From Pseudothauera hydrothermalis (GTDB lineage: Bacteria > Pseudomonadota > Gammaproteobacteria > Burkholderiales > Rhodocyclaceae), in assembly GCF_003345255.1 (NCBI RefSeq), contig NZ_CP029331.1:2728001-2792000 (forward strand): 64,000 bases of DNA, in the 5' to 3' direction. How positions within the stretch are numbered: the stretch's first letter is position 1; each line of letters opens with the position of its first letter. The notes under the pieces are model-generated. The model saw nothing but the letters and a program-made list of their open reading frames with translations, did no database searches and was not told the DNA's origin. A program made the translations under genes and the position numbers. Below are positions 42,961-51,881 of the stretch, in pieces.

Positions 42961-44879
42961 TCGATGCTCGCGAGCGGGTTGCGGTCAGCGGCCGACTGTT
43001 CGCGCTGCGCCGCTGGCGCCACCGGAAAGCGCAGGCTCACACAGGTGCCGCCGCCGACGCGGGTGTGCACCGCGATCTTTCCCTGAAGCCCCAGGGCGCG
43101 CTCGCGCATGATACTCAGGCCATAGTGATAGTGGCCTTCCTCGGCCACTTCCGGCAAGCCGATGCCGTCGTCCTCCACGTCGACGCTCAGTTCCCGCCCC
43201 TCGATGCAGGCAATACGCACCCAGCCGCGCTGCGCGCGCGCATGCCTGACCATGTTCGACAGCGCTTCGCGGACGATATGCAGCACGTGGATCTCCTGAT
43301 TCGGGGTGAGATGACAGCCGCCCAGATCGGCGTGCAGTTCGATTGGCAGATCGCCGCGCGCGGCATACTCTTCGACGGTATTCGCCAGCAGGGTGCGGAA
43401 GTCGCCCTCCATCTTCAACCGGAAGGAGCCCAGCAGCTCGCGCAATTGGCGATAGGCCGAGCTGATGCCGTCGCGCAGGCCGGCCAGGATCGCACCGGCT
43501 TCGGCCGAGCGCGCCGGATCGGCCAGCACCGGCTGCAGCAGACTGACCTGGATCTTCATGTAAGACAACGATTGAGCGAGCGAGTCGTGCAGCTCGCGGG
43601 CGATGATCGAGCGTTCCTCCTGCAAGGCCAGCAGGCGCTCCTGCTCGGTCCGCCGGGCCATGCCGAGCGCCATGCCGATATGCCGCGAGAGCGCTTCGAG
43701 CAGCTGGCGCTGCCAGTCCTGCAGACGCCGGCCTGCCGGCAAGGCCAGGCGCAGCATGCCGTAGCTGCGCTCGGCATCGCGCAACGGCACCATCAGCACA
43801 TCATGGCCGTCCTCGCGGTGATAGGTCCACGGCGCAGTCGCGCCGGAGCAGGCCGCACAATCCGCCACCGATTCGTCGCCGCCCCGCTCGCGGCACGGGC
43901 CAATGCTGCTCGCCAGCACCACCGCCGGCCCGCCGTGCTTGGGCAGCAAACAGGCAAAGCTGCCGGCCAAACCCAGGATCTGCTCGATGTCGCGCAAGGT
44001 TGCCTCATAGGTTTCGGGCGCGGCCGGCGCGTGGTACAGGCGCGCAATGGCATGGTAGAGCAGCTCCAGCGAACGGTTGGTGCGCTGCAGTTCAGCGGTT
44101 TTGTCCTGCACACGGCCCTCCAGGTCCCGATACAACTTGGAGAGCTCCTCGGCCATCTGGTTGAAGGCCGCCCCCACCCGGCCCAATTCGTCACGGCCGG
44201 TATGCTGTACCCGCGCGCCGAAGTCGCCGTGCGCAAAACGGGTGGCACTGCCCAGCAGATCGGCCAGCGGCCGATGCAGCGCGCGATGAACCCAATACAG
44301 CGCGCCGGCCACCACCAGCAGGGCGAGCGCGATTGCCAACCCCAGTGTGCCGCGCAATTGACCCACACTGGCCTCGGTGTCCTGCTCCAAAACCGCTACC
44401 AAGGTATTGAGCTGGTCGACGAAGGCGTCGACTTCGACCAGCATCTTTTCAATGTACTCAGCCGAGGATGGTGGCGGCCCGCCGCCGTTGGCTTCGAGGA
44501 AGAGCGGCTTCAGACGCAACCGCCAGGCCGCGTCCACGCCGCGGTATGTGGCTGCGAACACACTGCCAGGTTCGCGCTCCATGACACGCAGCAGCGATGG
44601 GTGCTGAAGATTGGCCTCGAAATGTTCGATCGCCGCGCTCACCCGCGCCTGCCGGTAGCGCCCGTGCAGCGCATCGGCCGCCACCAGGCTGGCAATCCGG
44701 TGGGTGAGCCGTCGGAGGCTACCGGCCACGTTGATTGCGCTGCCACGCCCCTGTATCGCCTCGGCCACCACCACCGACGCACTCATACCGGCTACGCTGA
44801 TCAGCGTGACCGCCAACAAGGCCAGGCCAACCAGCAGCAAGATCGAGCGCTTTGCCAAAGCATCGCGAATTCGGCGCAT
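42957..44879 (-). CDS. narX: Nitrate/nitrite sensor histidine kinase NarX
   Basis: A 640-residue inner-membrane sensor. A membrane helix (about 13-37) is followed by a P-box-like nitrate-binding segment (INVAGSLRRLTHRI, 49-62) in the periplasmic helical bundle, a second helix (about 180-198), HAMP, and a central GAF-like region with a Cys group (C329, C341, C344). HisKA_3 has the phospho-His in ARELHDSLAQ (H431), and a HATPase domain ends the protein. Start ATG at 44879 has GGAG seven bases upstream; upstream in-frame sequence is the intergenic region. Confidence 0.93.
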   Translation of the reverse strand: MRRIRDALAKRSILLLVGLALLAVTLISVAGMSASVVVAEAIQGRGSAINVAGSLRRLTHRIASLVAADALHGRYRQARVSAAIEHFEANLQHPSLLRVMEREPGSVFAATYRGVDAAWRLRLKPLFLEANGGGPPPSSAEYIEKMLVEVDAFVDQLNTLVAVLEQDTEASVGQLRGTLGLAIALALLVVAGALYWVHRALHRPLADLLGSATRFAHGDFGARVQHTGRDELGRVGAAFNQMAEELSKLYRDLEGRVQDKTAELQRTNRSLELLYHAIARLYHAPAAPETYEATLRDIEQILGLAGSFACLLPKHGGPAVVLASSIGPCRERGGDESVADCAACSGATAPWTYHREDGHDVLMVPLRDAERSYGMLRLALPAGRRLQDWQRQLLEALSRHIGMALGMARRTEQERLLALQEERSIIARELHDSLAQSLSYMKIQVSLLQPVLADPARSAEAGAILAGLRDGISSAYRQLRELLGSFRLKMEGDFRTLLANTVEEYAARGDLPIELHADLGGCHLTPNQEIHVLHIVREALSNMVRHARAQRGWVRIACIEGRELSVDVEDDGIGLPEVAEEGHYHYGLSIMRERALGLQGKIAVHTRVGGGTCVSLRFPVAPAAQREQSAADRNPLASIE

Positions 44880-45189
44880 CGGACATCTCCAGACTACGGG
44901 TGATGACGCCCCCAACGGACGAGTGCCTCGGAACCTGCCGCCGGCGCACGGGTTTGCGTCAACAAGCCGGGGTGAATGGAGGTATCCCTTTTTACCGCAG
45001 CGACCGCACCACCCACCCAACCCATGATTTTATCGGTTGAAAATCAACGATTTAACATATCTTTCCAATACCTCCAAAGAGGTATTCCGACAAAATTTGT
45101 CGGTCATAAGCCAGCTTCTACGCCCTGCGCGGGCTGACTAGACTGCGCCCCTAGGGTCACCGTAAAACACGGCTGCCGAGGAGTTTTCG
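44880..45189. promoter_or_regulatory. Divergent regulatory region narX / crp-fnr gene
   Basis: 310 bases, with an AT-rich core at about 45025-45105 that contrasts with the GC-rich genes. It holds the 7-2-7 NarL-like site at 45069-45084, a GGAGGTA heptamer-like copy at 44978-44984 exactly 100 bases from the AGAGGTA half, and a GTTGA-AAA-TCAAC palindrome near 45040-45053 whose spacing is wrong for FNR. Confidence 0.55.
45069..45084. promoter_or_regulatory. NarL/NarP-type 7-2-7 binding site
   Basis: TACCTCC-AA-AGAGGTA. The right half fits the AKRRGTA consensus fully and the left half fits TACYYMT except the last base. The inverted 7-2-7 layout is the one known for high-affinity NarL/NarP sites. 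Confidence 0.6.
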
Positions 45190-45882
45190 ATGCGCCACTT
45201 AAGCTGTTCGCCCACCGTGCAAATGCTCTCGCACATTGCGCCTTTCGACTGCCTCACCAGCGCCGAGCGCGAGCTGCTGGCCAGCGGCGCGCGCGCCTTA
45301 CAGGTACGCCGCCATGAGGTCGTCGGCCTTGCGGGCCGTCCCGCCGAAGGACTGTACGTCGTGGTCGAAGGCGAGGTGAAGCGTTATCTGCTGTCGCCGT
45401 CCGGCGCGGAAAAAATCATACAGCTTGCCGGTGCGGGCGACACTTTTGGCGAAGAGGCCGCCCTGCTGGGCCGCACCGAAACGGTCACCGCCCAGGCCAC
45501 TCGCGACAGCGTACTGGTATTGATTGCGAGCGCCCCGCTGCGCGAGGCGATGCATGCCAGCGGCGCGTTCAGCGCCGCGCTGCTCGCCCGGCTGAGCGAA
45601 CGGATGTACGCCTTGATCGACAATCTACAACTGTGCATGCAACGCACCAGCACACAGCGGGTGGCACATTACTTGGCCCAACTCGCCCCGCGCGAGGCAA
45701 AGCAATACGACATCCATCTGGACACCGACAAACAAACCATCGCCGCGCAATTGAACCTGACGCCCGAAACCTTGTCACGAGCGCTCAATCGGCTGACCCG
45801 CGATGGCATGATCCGCCCGCGCGGACGGCGCGGCCTCACCCTGACCGATGTCGGAATGCTGCGTAGCTGTGCGGCGGGCTAG
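45190..45882 (+). CDS. Crp/Fnr-family transcription regulator without an Fe-S motif
   Basis: A 230-residue regulator. It has an N-terminal cyclic-nucleotide-type beta-roll (EGLYVVVEGEVKRYLLSPSGAEKIIQLAGAGDTFGEE), a dimer helix and a C-terminal HTH (DKQTIAAQLNLTPETLSRALNRL). The Cys pattern of oxygen-sensing FNR (CxxC...C plus a distant Cys) is absent; Cys residues occur singly at about 6, 20 and 150. It may be a Dnr/NnrR-like nitric-oxide or heme-sensing regulator, by context with nap. GAGGAG lies six bases before the ATG. Confidence 0.87.
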   Translation: MRHLSCSPTVQMLSHIAPFDCLTSAERELLASGARALQVRRHEVVGLAGRPAEGLYVVVEGEVKRYLLSPSGAEKIIQLAGAGDTFGEEAALLGRTETVTAQATRDSVLVLIASAPLREAMHASGAFSAALLARLSERMYALIDNLQLCMQRTSTQRVAHYLAQLAPREAKQYDIHLDTDKQTIAAQLNLTPETLSRALNRLTRDGMIRPRGRRGLTLTDVGMLRSCAAG

Positions 45883-46474
45883 CAGGTGACGCGCTGTCCG
45901 CTCGACCGGACCGACGCGCTGGCGCCTTCATCGCCCGCGCCACCGCGGCAGCCAGGCGTTCTGCGGGGACACTGTCGCTGACCAGACGGGCAAATTGCCA
46001 TAGCGCCTCGGCATCGCCCATCGCCCGATGGCGGGCGGTGCATTGCAGACCGTGCCGGGCGATGAGCGCATCCAGCCCATGGCGGTGATGTTCGGGATAC
46101 AACGCACGTGAAAGCCACACGGTGCACAGCACCGGGGCGGTGAATTCGCCGCCGGCGCGCGCATATTCATGACGGATGAAGCCGTAATCGAAGCGCGCGT
46201 TATGGGCAACGAACACGCAGCCGTCGAGCAATTCCCGCACCACGGCGGCCAATTCGGCAAAGGCAGGGGCATCGGCCACCATGTGATCGGTAATGCCGAC
46301 CAGTTCCTGGATCATGCGCGGAATCGGCATGCCTGGATTGACCAGGCTTTCCCAGCGCGCCACCACCTGCTGATCTTCGACACGTAAGATCGCGATTTCG
46401 GTGATCCGGTCATGCACCGGGTTGGCGCCGGTGGTTTCCAGATCGACGATGGCCAGCTTTTCGGGAAGCGACAT
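45836..46474 (-). CDS. DEDDh 3'-5' exonuclease (DNA polymerase III epsilon-like)
   Basis: A 212-residue exonuclease. Acidic motifs are AIVDLETTGANP (D and E, about 9-20), FVAHNARFDYGF (about 86-97) and HRAMGDAEA (His and Asp, about 145-153). It lacks the DnaQ C-terminal part that binds the polymerase core, so a repair or RNA/DNA-trimming role is more likely than replication proofreading. Start ATG at 46474 begins the domain. Its 3' end overlaps the convergent crp/fnr gene by 47 bases. Confidence 0.85.
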   Translation of the reverse strand: MSLPEKLAIVDLETTGANPVHDRITEIAILRVEDQQVVARWESLVNPGMPIPRMIQELVGITDHMVADAPAFAELAAVVRELLDGCVFVAHNARFDYGFIRHEYARAGGEFTAPVLCTVWLSRALYPEHHRHGLDALIARHGLQCTARHRAMGDAEALWQFARLVSDSVPAERLAAAVARAMKAPARRSGRADSASPASPPHSYAAFRHRSG

Positions 46475-46549
46475 GCTGCAGTCGGGCCGGCCCACAGTGC
46501 AGGCCGATGGCGTTGGGGCAGACAGCGCGCAGCCGACTGCCGGGCTGCC

Positions 46550-46738
46550 TCAGTGATTGGTGTCGTAATAGTAGGGTTTGACCGGCACGTGCGACTGGGC
46601 AATGCGCGCATTGCGCGCCAGGTCTTGTGGCTTGTCCCACCACAGCGCGCGGCCTTTTTTCTGCTCTTCGAGCTCTTCTGGATGCTTTTCCAGCCATTCG
46701 CGCATGAATTTGGTGTGTTCCGATTCGTAAAGCGCCAC
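46550..46738 (-). CDS. DUF3460 family small protein
   Basis: A 62-residue protein (about ALYESEHTKFMREWLEKHPE at the start, PYYYDTNH at the end) with WWDKPQD in the middle, matching DUF3460, found mainly in betaproteobacteria and of unknown function. Start is GTG at 46738 with GGAG seven bases upstream; ATG codons further upstream are not family-like. Confidence 0.82.
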   Translation of the reverse strand: MALYESEHTKFMREWLEKHPEELEEQKKGRALWWDKPQDLARNARIAQSHVPVKPYYYDTNH

Positions 46739-46809
46739 GGTTGGGCTCCTTGTCTTGCCGTCTTGTCGGGCGCGCATTCTACCGTGAAAGCGGCCCGATC
46801 GGCGGCCGC

Positions 46810-49014
46810 TCATCGAGTGCGACCTTCGCCGCGCACACGGCCGATACGCACCACCTCGGGCACCCGGCGCACCGCACGCATGACCCGCGCCAGATGCATA
46901 CGATCGCGCACCTCCACGGTGAGATTGAGCGCGGTATAGGCCCCCTGTTCGTTATCCATGGTCAGATTCTGGATGTTGCAGTCGGCCTCCGAGATGGCGC
47001 TGGCCACACGCGCCAGCACGCCGCGCGCGTTCTTTGTCAGCACCCGGATGGTGACCTCGAACAGACGATCATCGTCGCCGGTTTCCCATTCCACATCCAC
47101 CCAGCGCCCGCGGTCGCCGCGCAGCTTGGCTACGCTGGGGCAGTCGTGCAGATGTACCTCCAGCCCTTGCCCCTTGCGGATGGTACCGATGATCGGGTCG
47201 CCCGGAATCGGCTGACAGCAGCGCGCAAGCTGCACCGCAATGCCCTCGGAGCCGCGGATCAGGATCGCGCCTGCGGGCTTGGGCTTGATCACGTCCGGAC
47301 GGCCGGATTCCAGGTCCTGCGCCTGCGCCAGGCGGCGCGCGACGATGACCGGCAGGCGTTTGCCCAGGCCAATGTCGGAAAAAACCTCTTTCTTGCTGCG
47401 CACCCCGCGGTCGCGCAGAAAACGGTCCCAGGCAAAGGTGGAAATCTGCCCGAGCGTCAGGCCATGCGGACGCAGCGCCTGGTTGAGCAACCGCTCGCCC
47501 AAGGCCACCGATTCTTCCAACTGGGCGTTCTTGATGAAGTGACGGATCTGCGCGCGCGCTTTACCGGTGCGCACATAAGATAGCCAAGCCGGATTGGGGC
47601 TGGCGTGCGCGGAAGAAATGATTTCTACCTGGTCGCCATTGCGCAGTTCGGTGCGCAATGGCATCAGATCGCCGTTGATCCGGCAGGCTACACAACGGTT
47701 GCCGATGTCGGTGTGCACCGCATAGGCGAAATCCACCGGGGTGGAACCCTTGGGCAGCGAAAAAATCGTGCCCTTGGGCGAGAACACATACACCTCACCG
47801 GGGAAAAGATCGATCTTCACATGCTCCAAAAACTCGGTGGCTTCGCCCGATGTGTGCTGCAACTCAAGTAGGGATTGAAGCCACGAGTGAGTCTTTTGCT
47901 GCAGCTCAGTAAGCGTCTTTTCGTCTTCCTTATACAGCCAGTGTGAAGCCACACCGCTTTCGGCAATATGGTGCATCTCGCGGGTGCGGATCTGCACCTC
48001 GACCGGGGTGCCGAACGGCCCGATCAGCGTGGTGTGCAGCGACTGGTAACCGTTGGCCTTGGGAATGGCGATGTAGTCCTTGAACTTGCCGGGCACCGGC
48101 TTGTACATCGAATGCAGCGCCCCCAGGGCGAGATAGCAACCGGCCACATCCGGCACGATCACCCTGAAACCGTAAATGTCGAGCACCTGCGAGAAAGACA
48201 GGCGCTTTTCCACCATCTTGCGGTAGATCGAAAACAGGTGTTTTTCCCGTCCCTGCACCTCGGCCGAGATACCCCATTGCGGCAGCCGCTCTTCGATGGC
48301 GGCCAGCACCTTGCCCACCACCTCGCGGCGATTGCCGCGCGCCGCCTTGATGGCGCGCGACAGCACGCGGTAACGCATGGGGAATTTGTGCTCGAAGGAC
48401 AGCTCCTGAAGCTCGCGGTACAAGTTGTTGAGCCCCAGACGGTTGGCGATCGGTGCGTAGATTTCCAGCGTTTCGTTGGCAATCCGGCGGCGTTTGGCCG
48501 GACGCACGCAATCGAGGGTGCGCATGTTGTGCAGGCGATCGGCCAGTTTGATCAGAATCACCCGCAAATCGGTGGTCATGGCCAGCAACATCTTGCGGAA
48601 GTTCTCGGCCTGCGCCTCTTCATGGGAACGAAACTCGATCTTGTCGAGTTTGGACAACCCATCGACCAGCTCCGCAGCGGTCTTGCCGAAGCGTTCGGCA
48701 ATCTCCGCCTTGGAGATATGGGTGTCCTCCATCACATCATGGAGCAGCGCGGCAATCAACGCCTGGCTGTCGAGGTTCCAGTCGGCGACGATGGAAGCCA
48801 CCGCCACCGGGTGCGAAATGTAGGGTTCGCCGCTGATACGGAACTGCCCTTCATGGGCATTGGCCGAGAAGTGGTAAGCCGCTTCGATGCGGCCGATGTC
48901 CTCCGGCTTTAGGTAGGTGGCAAGCTTGCTCTTGAGGCGTTCGAAATCCAGCGACAACACACTGGAGGCGGGCGGACGGAAGGGTTCCGGCGATGGGGCG
49001 GCAGATGCGTCCAT
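46810..49014 (-). CDS. spoT: Bifunctional (p)ppGpp synthetase/hydrolase SpoT
   Basis: Stringent-response enzyme of 734 residues. It has an HD hydrolase domain (ALLHDVMEDT, about 89-98), a RelA/SpoT synthetase domain (REKHLFSIYRKM, DYIAIPKANGYQSLHTTLIG, VEVQIRTREMHHIAE), TGS (VYVFSPKGTIFSLPKG), a zinc-finger-like region (ARCCQPIPGD) and a C-terminal ACT domain. Both catalytic domains look intact. Upstream are rpoZ and gmk in the usual gmk-rpoZ-spoT order, 27 bases apart. Confidence 0.96.
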   Translation of the reverse strand: MDASAAPSPEPFRPPASSVLSLDFERLKSKLATYLKPEDIGRIEAAYHFSANAHEGQFRISGEPYISHPVAVASIVADWNLDSQALIAALLHDVMEDTHISKAEIAERFGKTAAELVDGLSKLDKIEFRSHEEAQAENFRKMLLAMTTDLRVILIKLADRLHNMRTLDCVRPAKRRRIANETLEIYAPIANRLGLNNLYRELQELSFEHKFPMRYRVLSRAIKAARGNRREVVGKVLAAIEERLPQWGISAEVQGREKHLFSIYRKMVEKRLSFSQVLDIYGFRVIVPDVAGCYLALGALHSMYKPVPGKFKDYIAIPKANGYQSLHTTLIGPFGTPVEVQIRTREMHHIAESGVASHWLYKEDEKTLTELQQKTHSWLQSLLELQHTSGEATEFLEHVKIDLFPGEVYVFSPKGTIFSLPKGSTPVDFAYAVHTDIGNRCVACRINGDLMPLRTELRNGDQVEIISSAHASPNPAWLSYVRTGKARAQIRHFIKNAQLEESVALGERLLNQALRPHGLTLGQISTFAWDRFLRDRGVRSKKEVFSDIGLGKRLPVIVARRLAQAQDLESGRPDVIKPKPAGAILIRGSEGIAVQLARCCQPIPGDPIIGTIRKGQGLEVHLHDCPSVAKLRGDRGRWVDVEWETGDDDRLFEVTIRVLTKNARGVLARVASAISEADCNIQNLTMDNEQGAYTALNLTVEVRDRMHLARVMRAVRRVPEVVRIGRVRGEGRTR

Positions 49015-49041
49015 GGCTGGAACTCCTTCCCCCGCGGGCGA

Positions 49042-49257
49042 TCAGGCCTGCCCGCGGTTCAGGACTTCCAGCCCGACCTTGCCCGCTGCAATTTCGCGCA
49101 GCGCGATGACCGTGGGTTTGTCTTTGTCGCCTTTGTCCAGCTCGATCTGCGGCGTGCCGCCAGCGGTGAGTTGGCGCGCACGGTAGGTGGCTGCCAGGGT
49201 GAGCTGAAACCGGTTGGGGATTTTTTTCAGACAATCTTCAACGGTGATGCGGGCCAT
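49042..49257 (-). CDS. rpoZ: RNA polymerase omega subunit
   Basis: 71 residues with the omega motifs [27 protein letters not shown] in outline and [15 protein letters not shown]. Binds beta-prime during assembly and, with it, forms a ppGpp site. Five bases after gmk. Confidence 0.95.
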   Translation of the reverse strand: MARITVEDCLKKIPNRFQLTLAATYRARQLTAGGTPQIELDKGDKDKPTVIALREIAAGKVGLEVLNRGQA

Positions 49258-49262
49258 GGAGT

Positions 49263-49877
49263 TCAGTCCTGTTCGAGAAAATCGAAATATTGCAGATGGC
49301 GGGCATGCTGTTTGGCATAACGCAGCCGGGCTGCGCGCACGACCGCAACCAGGTCATCGACCGCCGTCTGCAACTCGTTGTTAATTATAACGTAGTCGAA
49401 CTCCCCCACATGGCGCATCTCGCCACGGGCAGCCAGCAACCGACGGGCAATCACCGCCTCGCTATCGGTGCCGCGCCCGCGCAGGCGCACCTCCAGCTCC
49501 TGCAAAGACGGCGGCAGAATGAACACCCCGACCGCATCCGGGAACACCTTGCGCACCTGCTGTGCGCCCTGCCAATCGATCTCCAGCAAGGTGTCGCGCC
49601 CGGCGGCAATCTGTTCTTGGAGCCAGGTGCGCGAGGTGGCGTAGTAGTTGCCGTGCACCTCGGCCCATTCCAAGAACTCGCCGCGATCGCGCAGGCTGCA
49701 GAAGCGGTCGACGTCCACGAAATGGTATTCGCGGCCGTTTTGCTCGCCCGGACGCGGCTCGCGGGTGGTGTAGGAAATCGACAATTGCACCTTGGGATCG
49801 CGCGCAAGCAAACCACGCACCAAAGTGGTCTTGCCGGCGCCCGAGGGCGCGGTGACGATGAACAGGGTTCCGGACAT
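49263..49877 (-). CDS. gmk: Guanylate kinase
   Basis: 204-residue enzyme phosphorylating GMP. The P-loop is [10 protein letters not shown] (about 10-19), with GMP-binding [22 protein letters not shown] in outline, the lid region with DWQGAQQVR and [13 protein letters not shown] at 49877 is the family start. First gene of gmk-rpoZ-spoT. Confidence 0.96.
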   Translation of the reverse strand: MSGTLFIVTAPSGAGKTTLVRGLLARDPKVQLSISYTTREPRPGEQNGREYHFVDVDRFCSLRDRGEFLEWAEVHGNYYATSRTWLQEQIAAGRDTLLEIDWQGAQQVRKVFPDAVGVFILPPSLQELEVRLRGRGTDSEAVIARRLLAARGEMRHVGEFDYVIINNELQTAVDDLVAVVRAARLRYAKQHARHLQYFDFLEQD

Positions 49878-49965
49878 GGCAAAGGTGGAACGCGTTGCGG
49901 GTGATCCATCTTACTACGACCACCGCCCGATGCACTGCACCGCAGCTACGCCCGGCGGCCAGTGC

Positions 49966-50832
49966 CTATTCGATGTTCTGCACCTGCTCGCGCATCTGCT
50001 CGATCAGCACCTTCATCTCCATCGCCGCGCCGGTGAGGTCGGCGGCAGCGGATTTCGATGCCAGCGTGTTGGCTTCGCGGTTGAGTTCCTGCATCAGAAA
50101 ATCCAGGCGCTTGCCGGCAGCGCCGCCGGCGGCAAGGATATGATCGACTTCGTCCAGATGCGCGGCCAGACGGGAAAGCTCCTCGGCCACGTCGATACGC
50201 TGGGCGAACAGCGCGACTTCCTGACGGATACGATCTTCATCCACGCTGGCGAGCGCCTCACGCAGGCGGGTGAGGAGCTTGTCCTGATACTCGGCGACGA
50301 TGGCCGGCACCCGTGGCGCCAACTGGGTGACCAGCGCGCGCATGCGCGCGGTGCGTTCGCGGATCATGACGGCCAGTTTTTCACCTTCGCGCCGACGCGT
50401 GGCCCTCAGTTCAGCAAGCGCGGCGCGCGCCAACTCGACGATCGCAGGCTGCATCGCGTCGAACGCCGGACTGTCGTCGGCCAGCATGCCCGGCCAGCGC
50501 AGCACCTCGGCCACGCTCAGCCCAGCCGCCTGGGGCAGACGTGCGCGCACCGCCGCTTCGACTTCGCATAACTGCTCCAGCAGCCCGGCATTGAGCGCCA
50601 GCCTGCGCGGCGCGGCATCGCTGGCTTGCACGGTCAGACGACATTCCACTTTGCCACGCGACAAGTGGGCGGCGATCAGCTCGCGTAAAACCGGCTCGGC
50701 CTGGCGCAGCTCATCGGCAATCCGGAATGCCAGATCGAGATAACGGGAATTGACGCTGCGTAATTCCAGATGAAGGCGCACGCCGTCCAGGTCGCGGGTC
50801 TGCACCGCAAAACCGGTCATGCTATGAATCAT
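49966..50832 (-). CDS. yicC: YicC/YloC family endoribonuclease
   Basis: A 288-residue protein with the N-terminal SMTGFAV and RSVNSRYLDLAFRI motifs and the C-terminal EEVDHILAAGG / GKRLDFLMQELNREANTLASKS region (the latter in outline) that define YicC. E. coli YicC cleaves RNA and affects small-RNA stability. GGAG lies eight bases before the ATG. The gene is about 90 bases upstream of gmk and divergent from the kinase gene. Confidence 0.93.
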   Translation of the reverse strand: MIHSMTGFAVQTRDLDGVRLHLELRSVNSRYLDLAFRIADELRQAEPVLRELIAAHLSRGKVECRLTVQASDAAPRRLALNAGLLEQLCEVEAAVRARLPQAAGLSVAEVLRWPGMLADDSPAFDAMQPAIVELARAALAELRATRRREGEKLAVMIRERTARMRALVTQLAPRVPAIVAEYQDKLLTRLREALASVDEDRIRQEVALFAQRIDVAEELSRLAAHLDEVDHILAAGGAAGKRLDFLMQELNREANTLASKSAAADLTGAAMEMKVLIEQMREQVQNIE

Positions 50833-50922
50833 GAATGAATCTCCGGGAACTGTCGGGATCGTTTACACTGCGCCTGCCGTCATCACGGTGCGATAAAGCG
50901 CAATATCCTACCCTGCACGCCG

Positions 50923-51870
50923 ATGCCGCCTCAAGCAAACGCCCCTCTGCCAAACGGTTTCCAGCTCGATCAGTACCGCATCGACCGGCAACTGTCGCTC
51001 GGCGGCTTTTCCATCGTCTATCTGGCCTACGACCCGGATGAGACCCCGGTGGCCATCAAGGAGTACTTGCCCAATTCGCTGGCGATCCGCAAGGAAGGCG
51101 AAATCGAACCGCGGGTGCCCGAGGAAAACATGCCGGCTTTCCGCTACGGGATGAAATGCTTTTTCGAAGAAGGGCGCTCGCTTGCCCGCCTGATGCATCC
51201 GAACGTGGTGCGGGTGCTCAATTTTTTCCGTGCCAATGGCACGGTGTATATGGTGATGCAGTTCGAACGCGGCCGCACCCTGCACGATTATATCCACCGC
51301 CACCGCGGCGAAGTGGGCGAACGCTTCATCCGCGGGGTATTCACCCGCATGCTCAATGGCCTGCGCGAAGTGCACGCGCACAAGCTGCTGCACTTGGACA
51401 TCAAACCGTCGAATATTTACCTGCGCTACGACGGCACCCCGGTGCTGCTCGATTTTGGCGCCGCGCGTCAAACCCTGCTCGCCGACCAGCCGATGCTCAA
51501 ACCGATGTACACGCCCGGCTTTGCTTCGCCCGAACAGCTCAACAACCGTGACGCGCTCGGCCCATGGAGCGACATCTACAGCGTCGGCGCCAGCCTCTAC
51601 GCCTGCATCGTAGGCCACGCGCCGCCGCGCTCGGACGAACGCCTGGAAAAGGACTGCCTGCAACCGGTCAGCCGCAGTCACGCCAACAAGTATTCCGCAC
51701 AGTTGCTCGAAACCATTGACTGGTGTCTGAAGCTCGATCCGCTCGAACGCCCGCAAAGCGTGTATTCACTCCAGAAAGCACTGATGCGCAAGGAAGCCGG
51801 CGAGGCCATGCCCGCCGGCTGGTTTGCCGATCTCGGTACCCGTCTCCGGTCTTTCATCGGCCGTAGCTGA
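50923..51870 (+). CDS. Ser/Thr protein kinase (Hanks type, non-RD)
   Basis: A 315-residue cytoplasmic kinase without membrane segment or sensor domain. It has a glycine loop LSLGGFSIVYLA (about 25-36), ATP Lys in VAIKEYLP, catalytic loop HLDIKPSNIYL (His-Leu-Asp, so non-RD), metal-binding DFGAARQ and an activation segment ending GFASPEQL. ATG at 50923. The PP2C gene follows by 11 bases, so the two make a writer-eraser pair. Candidate substrates and the FHA protein at 25900 are not adjacent. Confidence 0.9.
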   Translation: MPPQANAPLPNGFQLDQYRIDRQLSLGGFSIVYLAYDPDETPVAIKEYLPNSLAIRKEGEIEPRVPEENMPAFRYGMKCFFEEGRSLARLMHPNVVRVLNFFRANGTVYMVMQFERGRTLHDYIHRHRGEVGERFIRGVFTRMLNGLREVHAHKLLHLDIKPSNIYLRYDGTPVLLDFGAARQTLLADQPMLKPMYTPGFASPEQLNNRDALGPWSDIYSVGASLYACIVGHAPPRSDERLEKDCLQPVSRSHANKYSAQLLETIDWCLKLDPLERPQSVYSLQKALMRKEAGEAMPAGWFADLGTRLRSFIGRS

Positions 51871-51881
51871 GGGAGTTTGCG

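Noticed and set aside
43065-44903. 612-codon open frame on the plus strand
   Set aside because: Antisense to narX, rich in Gln, Arg and His, no motifs.
45035-45055. FNR box in the narX/crp-fnr region
   Set aside because: TTGA-AAA-TCAA has only three spacer bases; FNR needs a 14-bp site with four.
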